64,000 nt of DNA from Chloroflexota bacterium (lineage in GTDB: Bacteria; Chloroflexota; UBA6077; CF-72), in assembly GCA_019239775.1 (NCBI GenBank), contig JAFAZN010000098.1, positions 19,594 through 83,593 on the forward strand, read 5' to 3'. The position numbers were made by a program, and so were the translations under genes. Each line of letters begins with the position of its first letter. Within the stretch, counting starts at the first letter, position 1. Below the pieces are notes generated by a model. That model saw only the letters and a list, made by a program, of their open reading frames with translations. It was not told the origin of the DNA and made no database searches. Below are positions 26,893-35,736 of this stretch, piece after piece.

Positions 26893-28155
26893 CTACGGCT
26901 TGTAGATGCTGGTGGCGGCCTGCTGCATGCCCTTGGCGGCATCCTGTGGAGACACCTGGCCCAGGCACGCCTTCTGGAGCCAATCGTTCAGCTGATTGGC
27001 GATCTCTTCCCACTGGGGAATCGATGGCGGCGCCTTCGAGCTGTTGAGCTGATCGCCGAAGACCTTCAACGACTGGTCGCTGGAGATGGTCTGGTCATCC
27101 CAGGCCGACTTCACGGCCGGAAGGTCGTTGATGTCCTTGTACCAGGCGACCTGCGTCGCGGGCTGGGTCATGTACTGCACGAACTTCCAGGCCGCGTCGC
27201 GATTCGGCGAGTTCTTGAACACCGCGAACTCGGCGCCACCGACGAACGAGGTCGAGCTCTGGTCCTTGGGAACCATGGCGGTAGCCCATTTGCCCTCGAG
27301 GTTCGGTGCCGCCTTCTGAATCAGGCTGCGATGCCAGGGTCCCGAGAAGAACATGGGCGTATCGCCAGACACAAAGGTCTGCGTCACGTCGAAACCTTGC
27401 GGCTCGGTCTGCGGCGTCAAGTTCTGCTGGAAGAAGGTGACGTATTCGGTGAGCGCCTTGACGGCCGCGTCACTGTCCAGGGTGAACTGACCGTTCTGCA
27501 TGATGTCGCCGCCGGCTGAGTACAGGAACGGCACGTACTCCTCCCAGTTGTTGCTGGAAAGAGCGATGCCGTACTTGGCACCGGCGCCGTGATATGCCTG
27601 CGCGAGTTTGTTCAGGTCGTCCCAGGTCTGCGGCGACCCGGCTATACCAGCCTGCTGGGCGAGATCGGTGCGGTAGTACAGGACGCGGGTATCGACGTAC
27701 CACGGCACGCCCACGAGCTTGCCGTTGTACGAGCCAGCATCGATGGCGGCTTTGTAGAAGTCGTTCTGGTTGATCGCGCCGGGCACGTCGTCCATGGCGT
27801 TGAGCTTCGAGAACTCGCCGGCCCAGGTCGTGCCGAGCTGCGTGACGTCTGGCGTCTGTTTGCCCGCGACGGCGGTGATCAGCTTGTCATGCGCGACGTT
27901 CCACGGGATCGCGGTCACGTTGACCTTGATGTTCGGATTGGCCTGCTGGAACTGTTGAATGACGTCGCTGTTGCCGAGCTTGTCACCCTCGTCGCCCATG
28001 GCCCACACGGACAACGTCACATTGCCGGTCGTCGCGTTCGAGCCAGACGAAGATGACGACGTCGTACCGCTCGATGCGCCGTTGGAAGAACACGCCACGG
28101 AGAAGACGAGCGCGGCCGCGGCTGCCAACCGCGCAAGATCCGAGATGCGCTGCAT
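26893..28155 (-). CDS. Extracellular sugar-binding protein of ABC transporter (SBP_bac_1 type lipoprotein)
   Basis: 420 aa; N-terminus 'LVFSVACSSNGASSG' lipobox, 'VTLSVWAMGDEGDK', 'AFVGGAEFAVFKNSPNRDAAWKFVQYMTQP'-type C-terminal region. Confidence 0.92.
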   Translation of the reverse strand: MQRISDLARLAAAAALVFSVACSSNGASSGTTSSSSSGSNATTGNVTLSVWAMGDEGDKLGNSDVIQQFQQANPNIKVNVTAIPWNVAHDKLITAVAGKQTPDVTQLGTTWAGEFSKLNAMDDVPGAINQNDFYKAAIDAGSYNGKLVGVPWYVDTRVLYYRTDLAQQAGIAGSPQTWDDLNKLAQAYHGAGAKYGIALSSNNWEEYVPFLYSAGGDIMQNGQFTLDSDAAVKALTEYVTFFQQNLTPQTEPQGFDVTQTFVSGDTPMFFSGPWHRSLIQKAAPNLEGKWATAMVPKDQSSTSFVGGAEFAVFKNSPNRDAAWKFVQYMTQPATQVAWYKDINDLPAVKSAWDDQTISSDQSLKVFGDQLNSSKAPPSIPQWEEIANQLNDWLQKACLGQVSPQDAAKGMQQAATSIYKP

Positions 28156-28275
28156 TCACATCACCTCTTGGTCGGACCGGTACGTCCGTGGTCCACCCCC
28201 GCGGCGGCTCCCGTCCGAGATGTCGTGATACGGGCGGCAGCAGAATGCGTGCCCGCGCGAGCCTGTCGGCCGAAC

Positions 28276-28545
28276 CTAGGCGTTGCAGGCGGCGAGCACG
28301 GCCGCCACGGCGCGATCGTACGCATCGCGCTGCTCAGCGCTCGCCGTTGCTGCGCTGCCGTCACCCGCCGACACGAGATTTCGCGTCGCGCGCGTGCAGG
28401 TGGCGGAGCCGAGTTGGCCCAAAGGCAGCATCGCGTATTCGGAGCGCTGGAAGGCATCCGACGCGACCAGTGAATTGGTGCCGATGTAGCTGGCGAAGGT
28501 GAGGGAAACGATCAGCGCCAACCAGCAAACGGTCCAGCGAGCCAC
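28276..28545 (-). CDS. Small secreted/membrane hypothetical protein
   Basis: 89 aa with hydrophobic N-terminus MARWTVCWLALIVSLTFASYIGTNSLVAS; no recognised family. Confidence 0.4.
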   Translation of the reverse strand: MARWTVCWLALIVSLTFASYIGTNSLVASDAFQRSEYAMLPLGQLGSATCTRATRNLVSAGDGSAATASAEQRDAYDRAVAAVLAACNA

Positions 28546-28587
28546 GGCGCGCGGACTCTAACCACGCCAGCGGCAAAACTCTATGGT

Positions 28588-30681
28588 TTGTGCGTGACGG
28601 GAACGTCTCAGTCGACCATTGCGCGCCTGGAAGACCTGGTTGGCCGCATGACACTGGCGGAAAAGGTTGGTCAGTTGAATCTGCTCCAACCGCATCGGTT
28701 CACGGATCTAGAAGAGAAAATCCGCAACGGGCAGGTGGGCGGCGTCTTCGGCGTGCTCAATCCGGCTGACATCGAGCGCTATCAGCGGGTGGCCCGCCAT
28801 GAGAGCCGCTTGGGCATCCCATTACTGGTCGGCAACGACGTCATCCATGGGTACCGCACGGTGTTTCCGATTCCTCTCGCCGAAGCCTGCACCTGGGATC
28901 CGGGGCTGCTCGAGCAAGCAGCGCAGGTTGCGGCGCGCGAAGCCGCGGCCAACGGCACCGATTGGATCTTTGCGCCGATGGTCGATATCTGTCGCGAGCC
29001 ACGCTGGGGGCGCGTCGCGGAAGGCGCGGGCGAGGATCCCTATCTTGGCAGCGTCATTGCCGCTGCGCGCGTGCGCGGGTTTCAGTCGATTGAGGGCATT
29101 GCGGCGTGCCCCAAGCATTACGTCGCGTACGGCGCCGTGGAGGCAGGCCGCGACTACAACAGCGTGGACGTCTCCGAACGCGCGCTCCGCGATGTCTACC
29201 TGCCGCCGTTCAAAGCCGCGTTCGATGCGGGCGCCGAGACCGTAATGAGCTCGTTCAACGACATCGCCGGCGTAGCCGCGACGATCAATCACTTCACCTT
29301 GCGCACCATCCTGCGCGAAGAGTGGGGCTGGCCCGGCGTGGTGGTAAGCGACTACACCGCCATCGCGGAGCTGATCGAGCACGGCGTCGCGGCCGACCTC
29401 AGGGACGCCGCGCGGCTCAGTTTGCTGGCCGGGGTCGACATGGACATGCAGAGCGAGGCTTATGACCGGCACCTGGTCGCGCTGGTTTCCGAAGGGGCGG
29501 TGCCTCTTGACCTGGTTGACGAGGCCGTCCGACGCGTTCTGCGGCTGAAGTTCCAACTGGGCTTGTTCGAGCGCGAGCGCCTGGACCAGGGTCGTGCCGA
29601 GTCGGCGCTTCTGACGGAGGAAGCTCGAGAGGTTGCGCTGCGTGTGGCGCATGAATCGCTGGTGCTGCTCAAAAACGACGGAGATGCGCTGCCGCTTACG
29701 CCGAATGCGCGGGTGGCTTTGGTGGGCGAGCTTGCCGATTCGCGCAAGGACATGCTGGGCTGCTGGTCGCATACCGGTCGCGCCGAAGACGCCGAAACCA
29801 TCCTGGACGGGCTATCGGCGCGCCTTGGCTCGCGACTGGAGTACGTGGCCTCGGAGGTGACGGCGGCCGTCGCGGCTGCACGTACCGCGGATGCCGTAGT
29901 TAGTGTTGTCGGCGAGACCGCGGACCTGAGCGGCGAAGCACATTGTCGGGCGCACCTCGGTCTGCCAGGTCAGCAGGCGGCGCTGCTGGAGGCGCTCGCC
30001 GAGACTGGCAAGCCGCTCGTAGTCGTGCTTGCAACAGGTCGACCCCTGGCTATTCCGCGAGTGGTGGAGCAAGCCACCGCGCTGGTGCTCGCCTGGCATC
30101 CAGGCATTCGGGCTGGCCGCGCCGTGGCCGACGTGCTGTTCGGCGACGTCAACCCTTCTGGCCGGCTGGCGATCACCTTCCCGCGCACCGAGGGACAGAT
30201 CCCGATCTATTACGCGCACAAAAGCACCGGCCGCCCAGCCGAAGGGCAGGGCACGTTGCAGTTCGACGTGCCGTTCCGTTCGACATACCTCGATGAGCCC
30301 AACGCGCCGCTGTTCCCGTTCGGGTTCGGCTTGAGTTACACGCGTTTTGCGTACAGCGATCTCGAGATCGAAAGCCCCATCACCGACAGGGTGGTTGCCT
30401 GCGCCAACGTGCGGAATGTCGGCGGGCGGGCTGCAACGGAGGTGGCGCAGCTGTACGTGCGCGACCTGGTCGCCAGCATTACCCGCCCGGTCCGCGAGCT
30501 GAAAGCCTTCGAGCGGATCACGCTGCAGCCGGGCGAGTCGCGCCAGGTGCGCTTCGACGTGCCCGTTGCGAGCCTGGGCTTCACGGGACTCGACATGCGC
30601 TATCAGGTTGAGCCTGGCGAGTTCCGTCTATGGATCGGCTCCGACTCGGCCAGCGGCCTGGAGGGCAGCTTCCGCATCTAA
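28588..30681 (+). CDS. Glycoside hydrolase family 3 beta-glucosidase-like
   Basis: 697 aa; 'MTLAEKVGQLNLL', 'GIPLLVGNDVIHGYRTVFPIPLAEACTWDPGLLEQAA', 'VVSDYTAIAELIEHG', C-terminal Fn3-like region. Confidence 0.95.
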   Translation: MCVTGTSQSTIARLEDLVGRMTLAEKVGQLNLLQPHRFTDLEEKIRNGQVGGVFGVLNPADIERYQRVARHESRLGIPLLVGNDVIHGYRTVFPIPLAEACTWDPGLLEQAAQVAAREAAANGTDWIFAPMVDICREPRWGRVAEGAGEDPYLGSVIAAARVRGFQSIEGIAACPKHYVAYGAVEAGRDYNSVDVSERALRDVYLPPFKAAFDAGAETVMSSFNDIAGVAATINHFTLRTILREEWGWPGVVVSDYTAIAELIEHGVAADLRDAARLSLLAGVDMDMQSEAYDRHLVALVSEGAVPLDLVDEAVRRVLRLKFQLGLFERERLDQGRAESALLTEEAREVALRVAHESLVLLKNDGDALPLTPNARVALVGELADSRKDMLGCWSHTGRAEDAETILDGLSARLGSRLEYVASEVTAAVAAARTADAVVSVVGETADLSGEAHCRAHLGLPGQQAALLEALAETGKPLVVVLATGRPLAIPRVVEQATALVLAWHPGIRAGRAVADVLFGDVNPSGRLAITFPRTEGQIPIYYAHKSTGRPAEGQGTLQFDVPFRSTYLDEPNAPLFPFGFGLSYTRFAYSDLEIESPITDRVVACANVRNVGGRAATEVAQLYVRDLVASITRPVRELKAFERITLQPGESRQVRFDVPVASLGFTGLDMRYQVEPGEFRLWIGSDSASGLEGSFRI

Positions 30682-30765
30682 AAGTTCGGCCGCACTCTCA
30701 GGCGCTGACAGCATTTGGCAGTTTTTCGCGCCGCGGTGGCAGTTCGGCGGCGCGACGCTCAGGTC

Positions 30766-31392
30766 ATGAGCGTTCTCCCTCTCCACGCCACACGGTCGGG
30801 CTTGTACACGGTCAAGCCCCGTTTTCAAGCGCTGCTGGCGCCCCTCGCGCAGGGCATGGCCAACCAGCGTGTGAATCCGGATGTGTTGACGGTCGCCGCC
30901 GTGGGCTGCGGCCTTCTGGGCGGCGCCGCATTGGGGTTGAGCCCACAACAGCCTCTGCTGCTCTGGACCATCCCGCCACTGGTGGCCTTGCGCCTCGGTC
31001 TCAACGCGCTCGACGGCATGGTTGCCACGCGCCGCGGAGTCGCCCGCCCCTGGGGCAAAGTCCTCAACGAGCTGTGCGACCGACTGGCTGACCTGGCGTT
31101 CTTCTGGCCGCTGCTCATCCTGCCAGCTGTAAGCCCGGTTTGGGCTGTCGCGAGTATGGGGGCGATGCTGCTGGTGGCGTTCATCGGCGTGCTCAGCGAG
31201 ACGGTGACTGGCGTGCGCCAGTACGGCGGACCCATGGGCAAGGCGGACCGGATGGCCTGCCTCGGTCTCGCCGCCGCGGCCACTGCGCTACTCGGTACGT
31301 GGGCGACGATGCAGATCCTCGCCATTGTCATCGTCGGCGGCGGCCTCCTCACGGCCTACCAGCGACTGGAGCGCACCCATGCTGCTCTCTAA
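30766..31392 (+). CDS. CDP-alcohol phosphatidyltransferase family protein (YnbA-like)
   Basis: Start moved to MSVLPLHATRSGLYTVKPRFQALL; signature region 'LNALDGMVATRRGVARPWGKVLNELCDRLADLAFF' (DGxxAR...G...D...D type). Confidence 0.88.
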   Translation: MSVLPLHATRSGLYTVKPRFQALLAPLAQGMANQRVNPDVLTVAAVGCGLLGGAALGLSPQQPLLLWTIPPLVALRLGLNALDGMVATRRGVARPWGKVLNELCDRLADLAFFWPLLILPAVSPVWAVASMGAMLLVAFIGVLSETVTGVRQYGGPMGKADRMACLGLAAAATALLGTWATMQILAIVIVGGGLLTAYQRLERTHAAL

Positions 31393-32278
31393 TCCGATCG
31401 CCTCACCGATGTGGCCGACGCTGGCCTGGACGTTCGGGGGCCTTTTCGGCGGATCACTGGTGGCGCTGCTGATCACTGCGCATGGGCGTTGGCAAGAGCT
31501 GTCGGGCTCGGTGCTGTTTCGGCGCTGGCGCACCTGGATCGCCATCGCCGCGGTCTTCAGCGTTGCGACCCTCAGCGGCCCGATCGCTCTTGCGCTTTTC
31601 GTTGGCGCGGTCGCCGTGGTCGCCAGCCACGAGTACGCCCGCCTGTTCAAGCTACCTGCACCGGACGCGTGGGTTCTCCGGTGCGCGGCGGTGGCCGTGC
31701 CATTGGCGGCACTCGTCGTGGCGCCCATTTCGCTGACGCCGCTATTTCCTCTGGTCGCCGCTCTCCCGGCACTGTGTGCTCAGGACGTCAAACATGGGGC
31801 CAACCGTTTAGGGCGGCTGGCGTTTGGCCTCTGGTACGTGCCGCTCACACTTGCCATGCTCGTGTCGCTCGAAGGCGACCCGCGCGGCGGCCCGGGCCTG
31901 GTCCTCGCCCTCGCGCTGGCCACGGCGCTCTCGGACGTTGGCGCGTTCACGTTCGGAAAACTCTTCGGCCGCTACACAGCCCCGCTGGCGGCGCGGCTCA
32001 GTCCGTCGAAGACTGTGGCCGGTCTGGGCGGCAACCTCGCGGGCGCGGCCCTTGGCGTACTGCTCCTCCGACCAGCAGCGCCGGCCATGTGGCTGCTCAT
32101 TATGGTTGTGGCCGTCGGTAGCGTCTGGGGCGATCTGCTCGAGTCACTGCTGAAGCGAGCCGCCGGCGCCAAAGACGCGGGCACGTGGCTGCCCGGGTTC
32201 GGTGGAGTCCTCGACCGAGTCGATTCGCTGCTCATCGTGCTGCCGCTGGCAACCGCGGCCCTGGCGCTGTCGGCATGA
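31379..32278 (+). CDS. Phosphatidate cytidylyltransferase-like (YnbB/CdsA-like)
   Basis: Start MLLSNPIASPMW; 'DVGAFTFGKLFGRYTAPLAARLSPSKTVAGLGGNLAGAALG', 'VWGDLLESLLKRAAGAKDAGTWLPGFGGVLDRVDSLLI'. Confidence 0.92.
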   Translation: MLLSNPIASPMWPTLAWTFGGLFGGSLVALLITAHGRWQELSGSVLFRRWRTWIAIAAVFSVATLSGPIALALFVGAVAVVASHEYARLFKLPAPDAWVLRCAAVAVPLAALVVAPISLTPLFPLVAALPALCAQDVKHGANRLGRLAFGLWYVPLTLAMLVSLEGDPRGGPGLVLALALATALSDVGAFTFGKLFGRYTAPLAARLSPSKTVAGLGGNLAGAALGVLLLRPAAPAMWLLIMVVAVGSVWGDLLESLLKRAAGAKDAGTWLPGFGGVLDRVDSLLIVLPLATAALALSA

Positions 32279-32910
32279 CCGGCTGCGACTGGAGTAGATC
32301 GCGCCCCGCGTCCCTCGTGCGGTGCGCGTTTCAGGATGGCGTGCTCGTGCCGGTGGTGCGCGCGTGTTTCGGCGTCCGGACGGCCGGCGGAGAGTCGAAC
32401 CTCGAAGGGGCGCTGCTGATTGTTGCCAACCATGCGAGCCACCTGGATACGCCAGCGATTCTCGCAGCGCTGCCGCCGCACATCCGCCATCGCACAGCGG
32501 TTGCCGCGGCCGCCGACTACTTCTACCGCTCGCGTCTGGTAGGCAGCGCGGCCAGCCTCGGTATCGGCACCTTCGCCTTTGCGCGGCATGGGCGCGACGG
32601 TACGACGTGCGCCACGCGGTTGCTGGCCGACGGCTGGAACGTCCTGCTGTTTCCGCAAGGTAGCCGCGGCAGCGACCCCACCTGGCAAGCCTTCCGCGCT
32701 GGGGTTGGCCATCTCGTCGCGGATACGGGGGTAGGCGTGTTGCCGCTGGCCGTGTCCGGGACTCGGACGTTGTGGCCGCGCGGCCAGCGGTTTCCACGCC
32801 TTGGACCAATCGACATCCGTTTCGGGCAGGTGTGGCGTCCGGCTCCAGACCTTTCCCCCTGCGACATCGTCAGCCAGCTCGAAGCACAAGTGAAGGAGCT
32901 CCTCAAATGA
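32275..32910 (+). CDS. Lysophospholipid acyltransferase (PlsC family)
   Basis: Start MTGCDWSRSR; 'IVANHASHLDTPAIL' (NHxxxxD), 'LLFPQGSRGSDP'. Confidence 0.9.
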   Translation: MTGCDWSRSRPASLVRCAFQDGVLVPVVRACFGVRTAGGESNLEGALLIVANHASHLDTPAILAALPPHIRHRTAVAAAADYFYRSRLVGSAASLGIGTFAFARHGRDGTTCATRLLADGWNVLLFPQGSRGSDPTWQAFRAGVGHLVADTGVGVLPLAVSGTRTLWPRGQRFPRLGPIDIRFGQVWRPAPDLSPCDIVSQLEAQVKELLK

Positions 32911-33701
32911 TCTGGACCATTGCTCGCAATACATTTCGCTCGCTCGGCGCCGTCTCGGACGGTGTCCGCACGGGCGTGGAATTCGGTTTCAGCTCGGGCG
33001 AAATGCTCGATTACGTGTATGACAACCGGGCGCGCGGCCGCGGGTCGGTTGGCCGCCTGATCGACCGCATGTATCTGAATTCCACGGGGTGGTGCGGCAT
33101 CCGGGAACGTCGAAGCAACCTCGTCCGCACGCTGACCGCATTGGTACTCGCGCGCCGGGCGAACGGTCTCCACACGCGCATCCTGGACATCGCCGCGGGA
33201 CCTGGCCGCTACTTGCTGGACGTGGCTGCCGACCTCGGCGGTGATGACCTGTGCATCGAGTGCCGCGACGCGGATGCTGACGCGGTGACGTTGGGACGTC
33301 AACAGGCTGCGGAACGTGGACTGCACAACGTGATCTATGCGCGGCACGACGCGCTCGACGCGGAGGCGCCGGCGTCCATTCGGCCAAAACCCGACATCGT
33401 CGTCGCCTCGGGCCTGTACGAAATCCTGACCGACGAAGCCGCCATCCGGCGTTCGCTGCGCGGGCTCGCGCAACTCCTTGGGCCGGATGGCGTCCTGGTG
33501 CTGACCGGCCAGCCGCAGCACCCCCAGCTCGAGCTCATCGCGCGTTTGCTGACGCACCGCGATGGCTCCCCCTGGCGCATGCACCTGCGGTCCACCGAAA
33601 CTCTGGAGACGTGGTGCCGCGAGGCGGGCTTCGCAGACATCCACACGCTCGGCGACACTCGCGGCATCTTCACGATCTCGCTGATGCGAACTGCTGCCTA
33701 G
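32907..33701 (+). CDS. Class I SAM-dependent methyltransferase (YnbC methyltransferase-domain-like)
   Basis: 264 aa; 'ILDIAAGPGRYLLDVA', 'IVVASGLYEIL'; ATGA-type overlap with the acyltransferase gene. Confidence 0.82.
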   Translation: MIWTIARNTFRSLGAVSDGVRTGVEFGFSSGEMLDYVYDNRARGRGSVGRLIDRMYLNSTGWCGIRERRSNLVRTLTALVLARRANGLHTRILDIAAGPGRYLLDVAADLGGDDLCIECRDADADAVTLGRQQAAERGLHNVIYARHDALDAEAPASIRPKPDIVVASGLYEILTDEAAIRRSLRGLAQLLGPDGVLVLTGQPQHPQLELIARLLTHRDGSPWRMHLRSTETLETWCREAGFADIHTLGDTRGIFTISLMRTAA

Positions 33702-33762
33702 GAATGCGGCCGAAAACCCTGTTGCAGACCCTGGAAGCGCTTGCCGCGTTCCTAGGCCAATC

Positions 33763-35496
33763 TCAGGAAAGAAGCGCGGCCGACGAAGAGGCGACGTCCA
33801 GCAGCTCCATCTCCAGCCGCCAGTAACCATCGAAGCGGGTGCGCTTCAGGCGGAAGGCGGTATCCAGCAGGTCGCCGGTGTGGAATTGCGTCGCCAGCTG
33901 ACCGTGGTCGAAGAACACGGCTTCGACAGGCACCGTGTCGAAGGCGCGGAAGCGCGCCCGCCAGTGCTGGCCGCCGGCGCCCAACTGCCGGCTTTCCGTC
34001 AGGCGCAGGCCTTTCGCGGCGAATGTCGGATACTGAAAGCCGGCGCCAAAAGGAGCCAGCCGTTCCAGCGAACGAGCGAACTCATACGAGATGGTTTCGG
34101 GCCTCAGATACCCGTCGATCCACAAGATTGGCTCCAGCCGTTCGGGAGGCAAAGTCTCGCGGACGGCGTTTTGAAAGCGTTCGACGAGCTCGCCAAGGCG
34201 TGACGCGTGGAGGCTGAAGCCGGCTGCCGCCTGGTGGCCGCCGTAGCGGTCGAACACGTCGTCACACGCCTGCAGCGCTCCAAGCAGATTGAAGCCCTGA
34301 ATGCTGCGACCCGAGCCTGTGACCATACCTTCGCTCTGGCGGTACACCAGCGTCGGCCGGTTGTAGGCCTGAGCGAGCTTGCCAGCAACGAGGCCGACGA
34401 TGCCGCCCGGCCAATCATCACCACCGCACACCAGGGCGTACTCGCCCGATTCGAACTGCGCCTGAACCAGCTCGTGCGCTTCCAGCTCGAAGGTGCGCGT
34501 CAGCGCCTGGCGTTCTTCGTTGAGCCGATTGACCTCAGCGGCCAGCGCAAAAGCCTCCTCGAACGTGTCGGACATCAAGAGTCGATAGGCGATGTTCGGG
34601 TCGTCGAGGCGACCGGCTGCGTTGACTCTCGGCGCGACACGAAAGCCCAGCGCGGCGGCATCCACGTCACCTGGCTTAAGGCCCGACGTCTCGATCAGGG
34701 CCCTGACGCCCGGCCGCGGGAACGCATTCATAATGTTGAGGCCCGCCAGCACCAGGCGGCGGTTTTCGCCGAGGAGCGGCATGATGTCCGCAACCGTGGC
34801 GACGGCAACCAGGTCCAACAGCGGCTCCATCGCCGCACGACCGTCCGGCAGCAGCGCTTCGGCCAGCGCCTGCACGAGCTTGAATGCGACTCCTGCCCCG
34901 CACAGGTAATCGCACGGGTAGCCGCAGTCCGGCCGCCACGGATTGACCAGGGCGTAGGCGTTCGGCAGCTGATCGGGGCACTGGTGATGGTCGGTAATGA
35001 TGAGGTCCACGCCGCGAGCTCGCGCCAGGTCCGCGGCCTCGTGGGAGCTCGAGCCGCAGTCCGCGGTGACGATCACCTGCGCGCCGGCCTGAGCCAGCTC
35101 GTCGACGATGGCGGGAGTCAGGCCGTAGCCGTCCACGAAGCGATTCGGCAGGCGCACACGCGGCTCTATGCCGACCAGGCGCAGGCCGGTGGACAGCACC
35201 GCCGCGGAGTTCACTCCGTCGGCGTCATAGTCGGTGAAGACGGCGACGCGTTCGTTGTTCTGGCGCGCCTTTGCCAATCGCTCCACGGCTCTGGGCACGT
35301 CCTGGAGAAGGTTGGGGTCGTCGGGATCGCGGCACACGCCGGCGAGGAAGTCCTCGCACAACGCGGAGTCGGCCAGGCCTCGGGTGTACATCACCTGGAC
35401 CATTGCCGGATGCACGTCTTTCACGCGCTGGAACAGCGTGCTCGGTGCACGTGGGACCGTACGCCAGATGTACTTGAGGCCGCGGCGCTCGCTCAT
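33763..35496 (-). CDS. recJ: Single-stranded-DNA-specific exonuclease RecJ
   Basis: Start MSERRGLKYIWRTVP; DHH motifs 'VAVFTDYDADGVNSAAVL', 'VDLIITDHHQCPDQLPNAYALVNPWR', DHHA1 'GGHQAAAGFSL'. Confidence 0.93.
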   Translation of the reverse strand: MSERRGLKYIWRTVPRAPSTLFQRVKDVHPAMVQVMYTRGLADSALCEDFLAGVCRDPDDPNLLQDVPRAVERLAKARQNNERVAVFTDYDADGVNSAAVLSTGLRLVGIEPRVRLPNRFVDGYGLTPAIVDELAQAGAQVIVTADCGSSSHEAADLARARGVDLIITDHHQCPDQLPNAYALVNPWRPDCGYPCDYLCGAGVAFKLVQALAEALLPDGRAAMEPLLDLVAVATVADIMPLLGENRRLVLAGLNIMNAFPRPGVRALIETSGLKPGDVDAAALGFRVAPRVNAAGRLDDPNIAYRLLMSDTFEEAFALAAEVNRLNEERQALTRTFELEAHELVQAQFESGEYALVCGGDDWPGGIVGLVAGKLAQAYNRPTLVYRQSEGMVTGSGRSIQGFNLLGALQACDDVFDRYGGHQAAAGFSLHASRLGELVERFQNAVRETLPPERLEPILWIDGYLRPETISYEFARSLERLAPFGAGFQYPTFAAKGLRLTESRQLGAGGQHWRARFRAFDTVPVEAVFFDHGQLATQFHTGDLLDTAFRLKRTRFDGYWRLEMELLDVASSSAALLS

Positions 35497-35524
35497 TTGT
35501 TCTGGGGCGCATCTTAACCGGAAT

Positions 35525-35700
35525 CGCGTCACACCCGGTAGGACTTTTCGCCGCCACTCGCCGGTAGCACGTCCGCGCCGCATCACTCCGTAGGGACTTC
35601 AACCCGGAAAGGATTCCACCCTGGTCGGGGACCGTTACTGCGTAAGGATCACCTCCGTGAGCAGGCACGTCCGTGGCGGTCACCTCGGTGGGAAGTGCCG
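35525..35700. repeat. Degenerate ~16-bp repeat array upstream of aminotransferase gene
   Basis: Units acctccgtgagcaggc / acgtccgtggcggtc / acctcggtgggaagt, with earlier degenerate units (atcactccgtagggacttca, acccggaaaggattcc). Confidence 0.55.
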
Positions 35701-35736
35701 AACGGTGGTGCGCGGGACTGGCGCGGGTAGACTGAC

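Noticed and set aside
26465-27013. 182-aa minus-strand ORF and 124-aa plus-strand ORF (26531..26905) encoding repeated peptides
   Set aside because: Both frames are open only because the tandem period is 81 bp (multiple of 3). The related arrays have 16- and 80-bp periods, so a coding repeat protein is unlikely.
34207-35517. 436-aa plus-strand ORF
   Set aside because: Antisense to recJ, low complexity (His/Gln/Arg), no start context.
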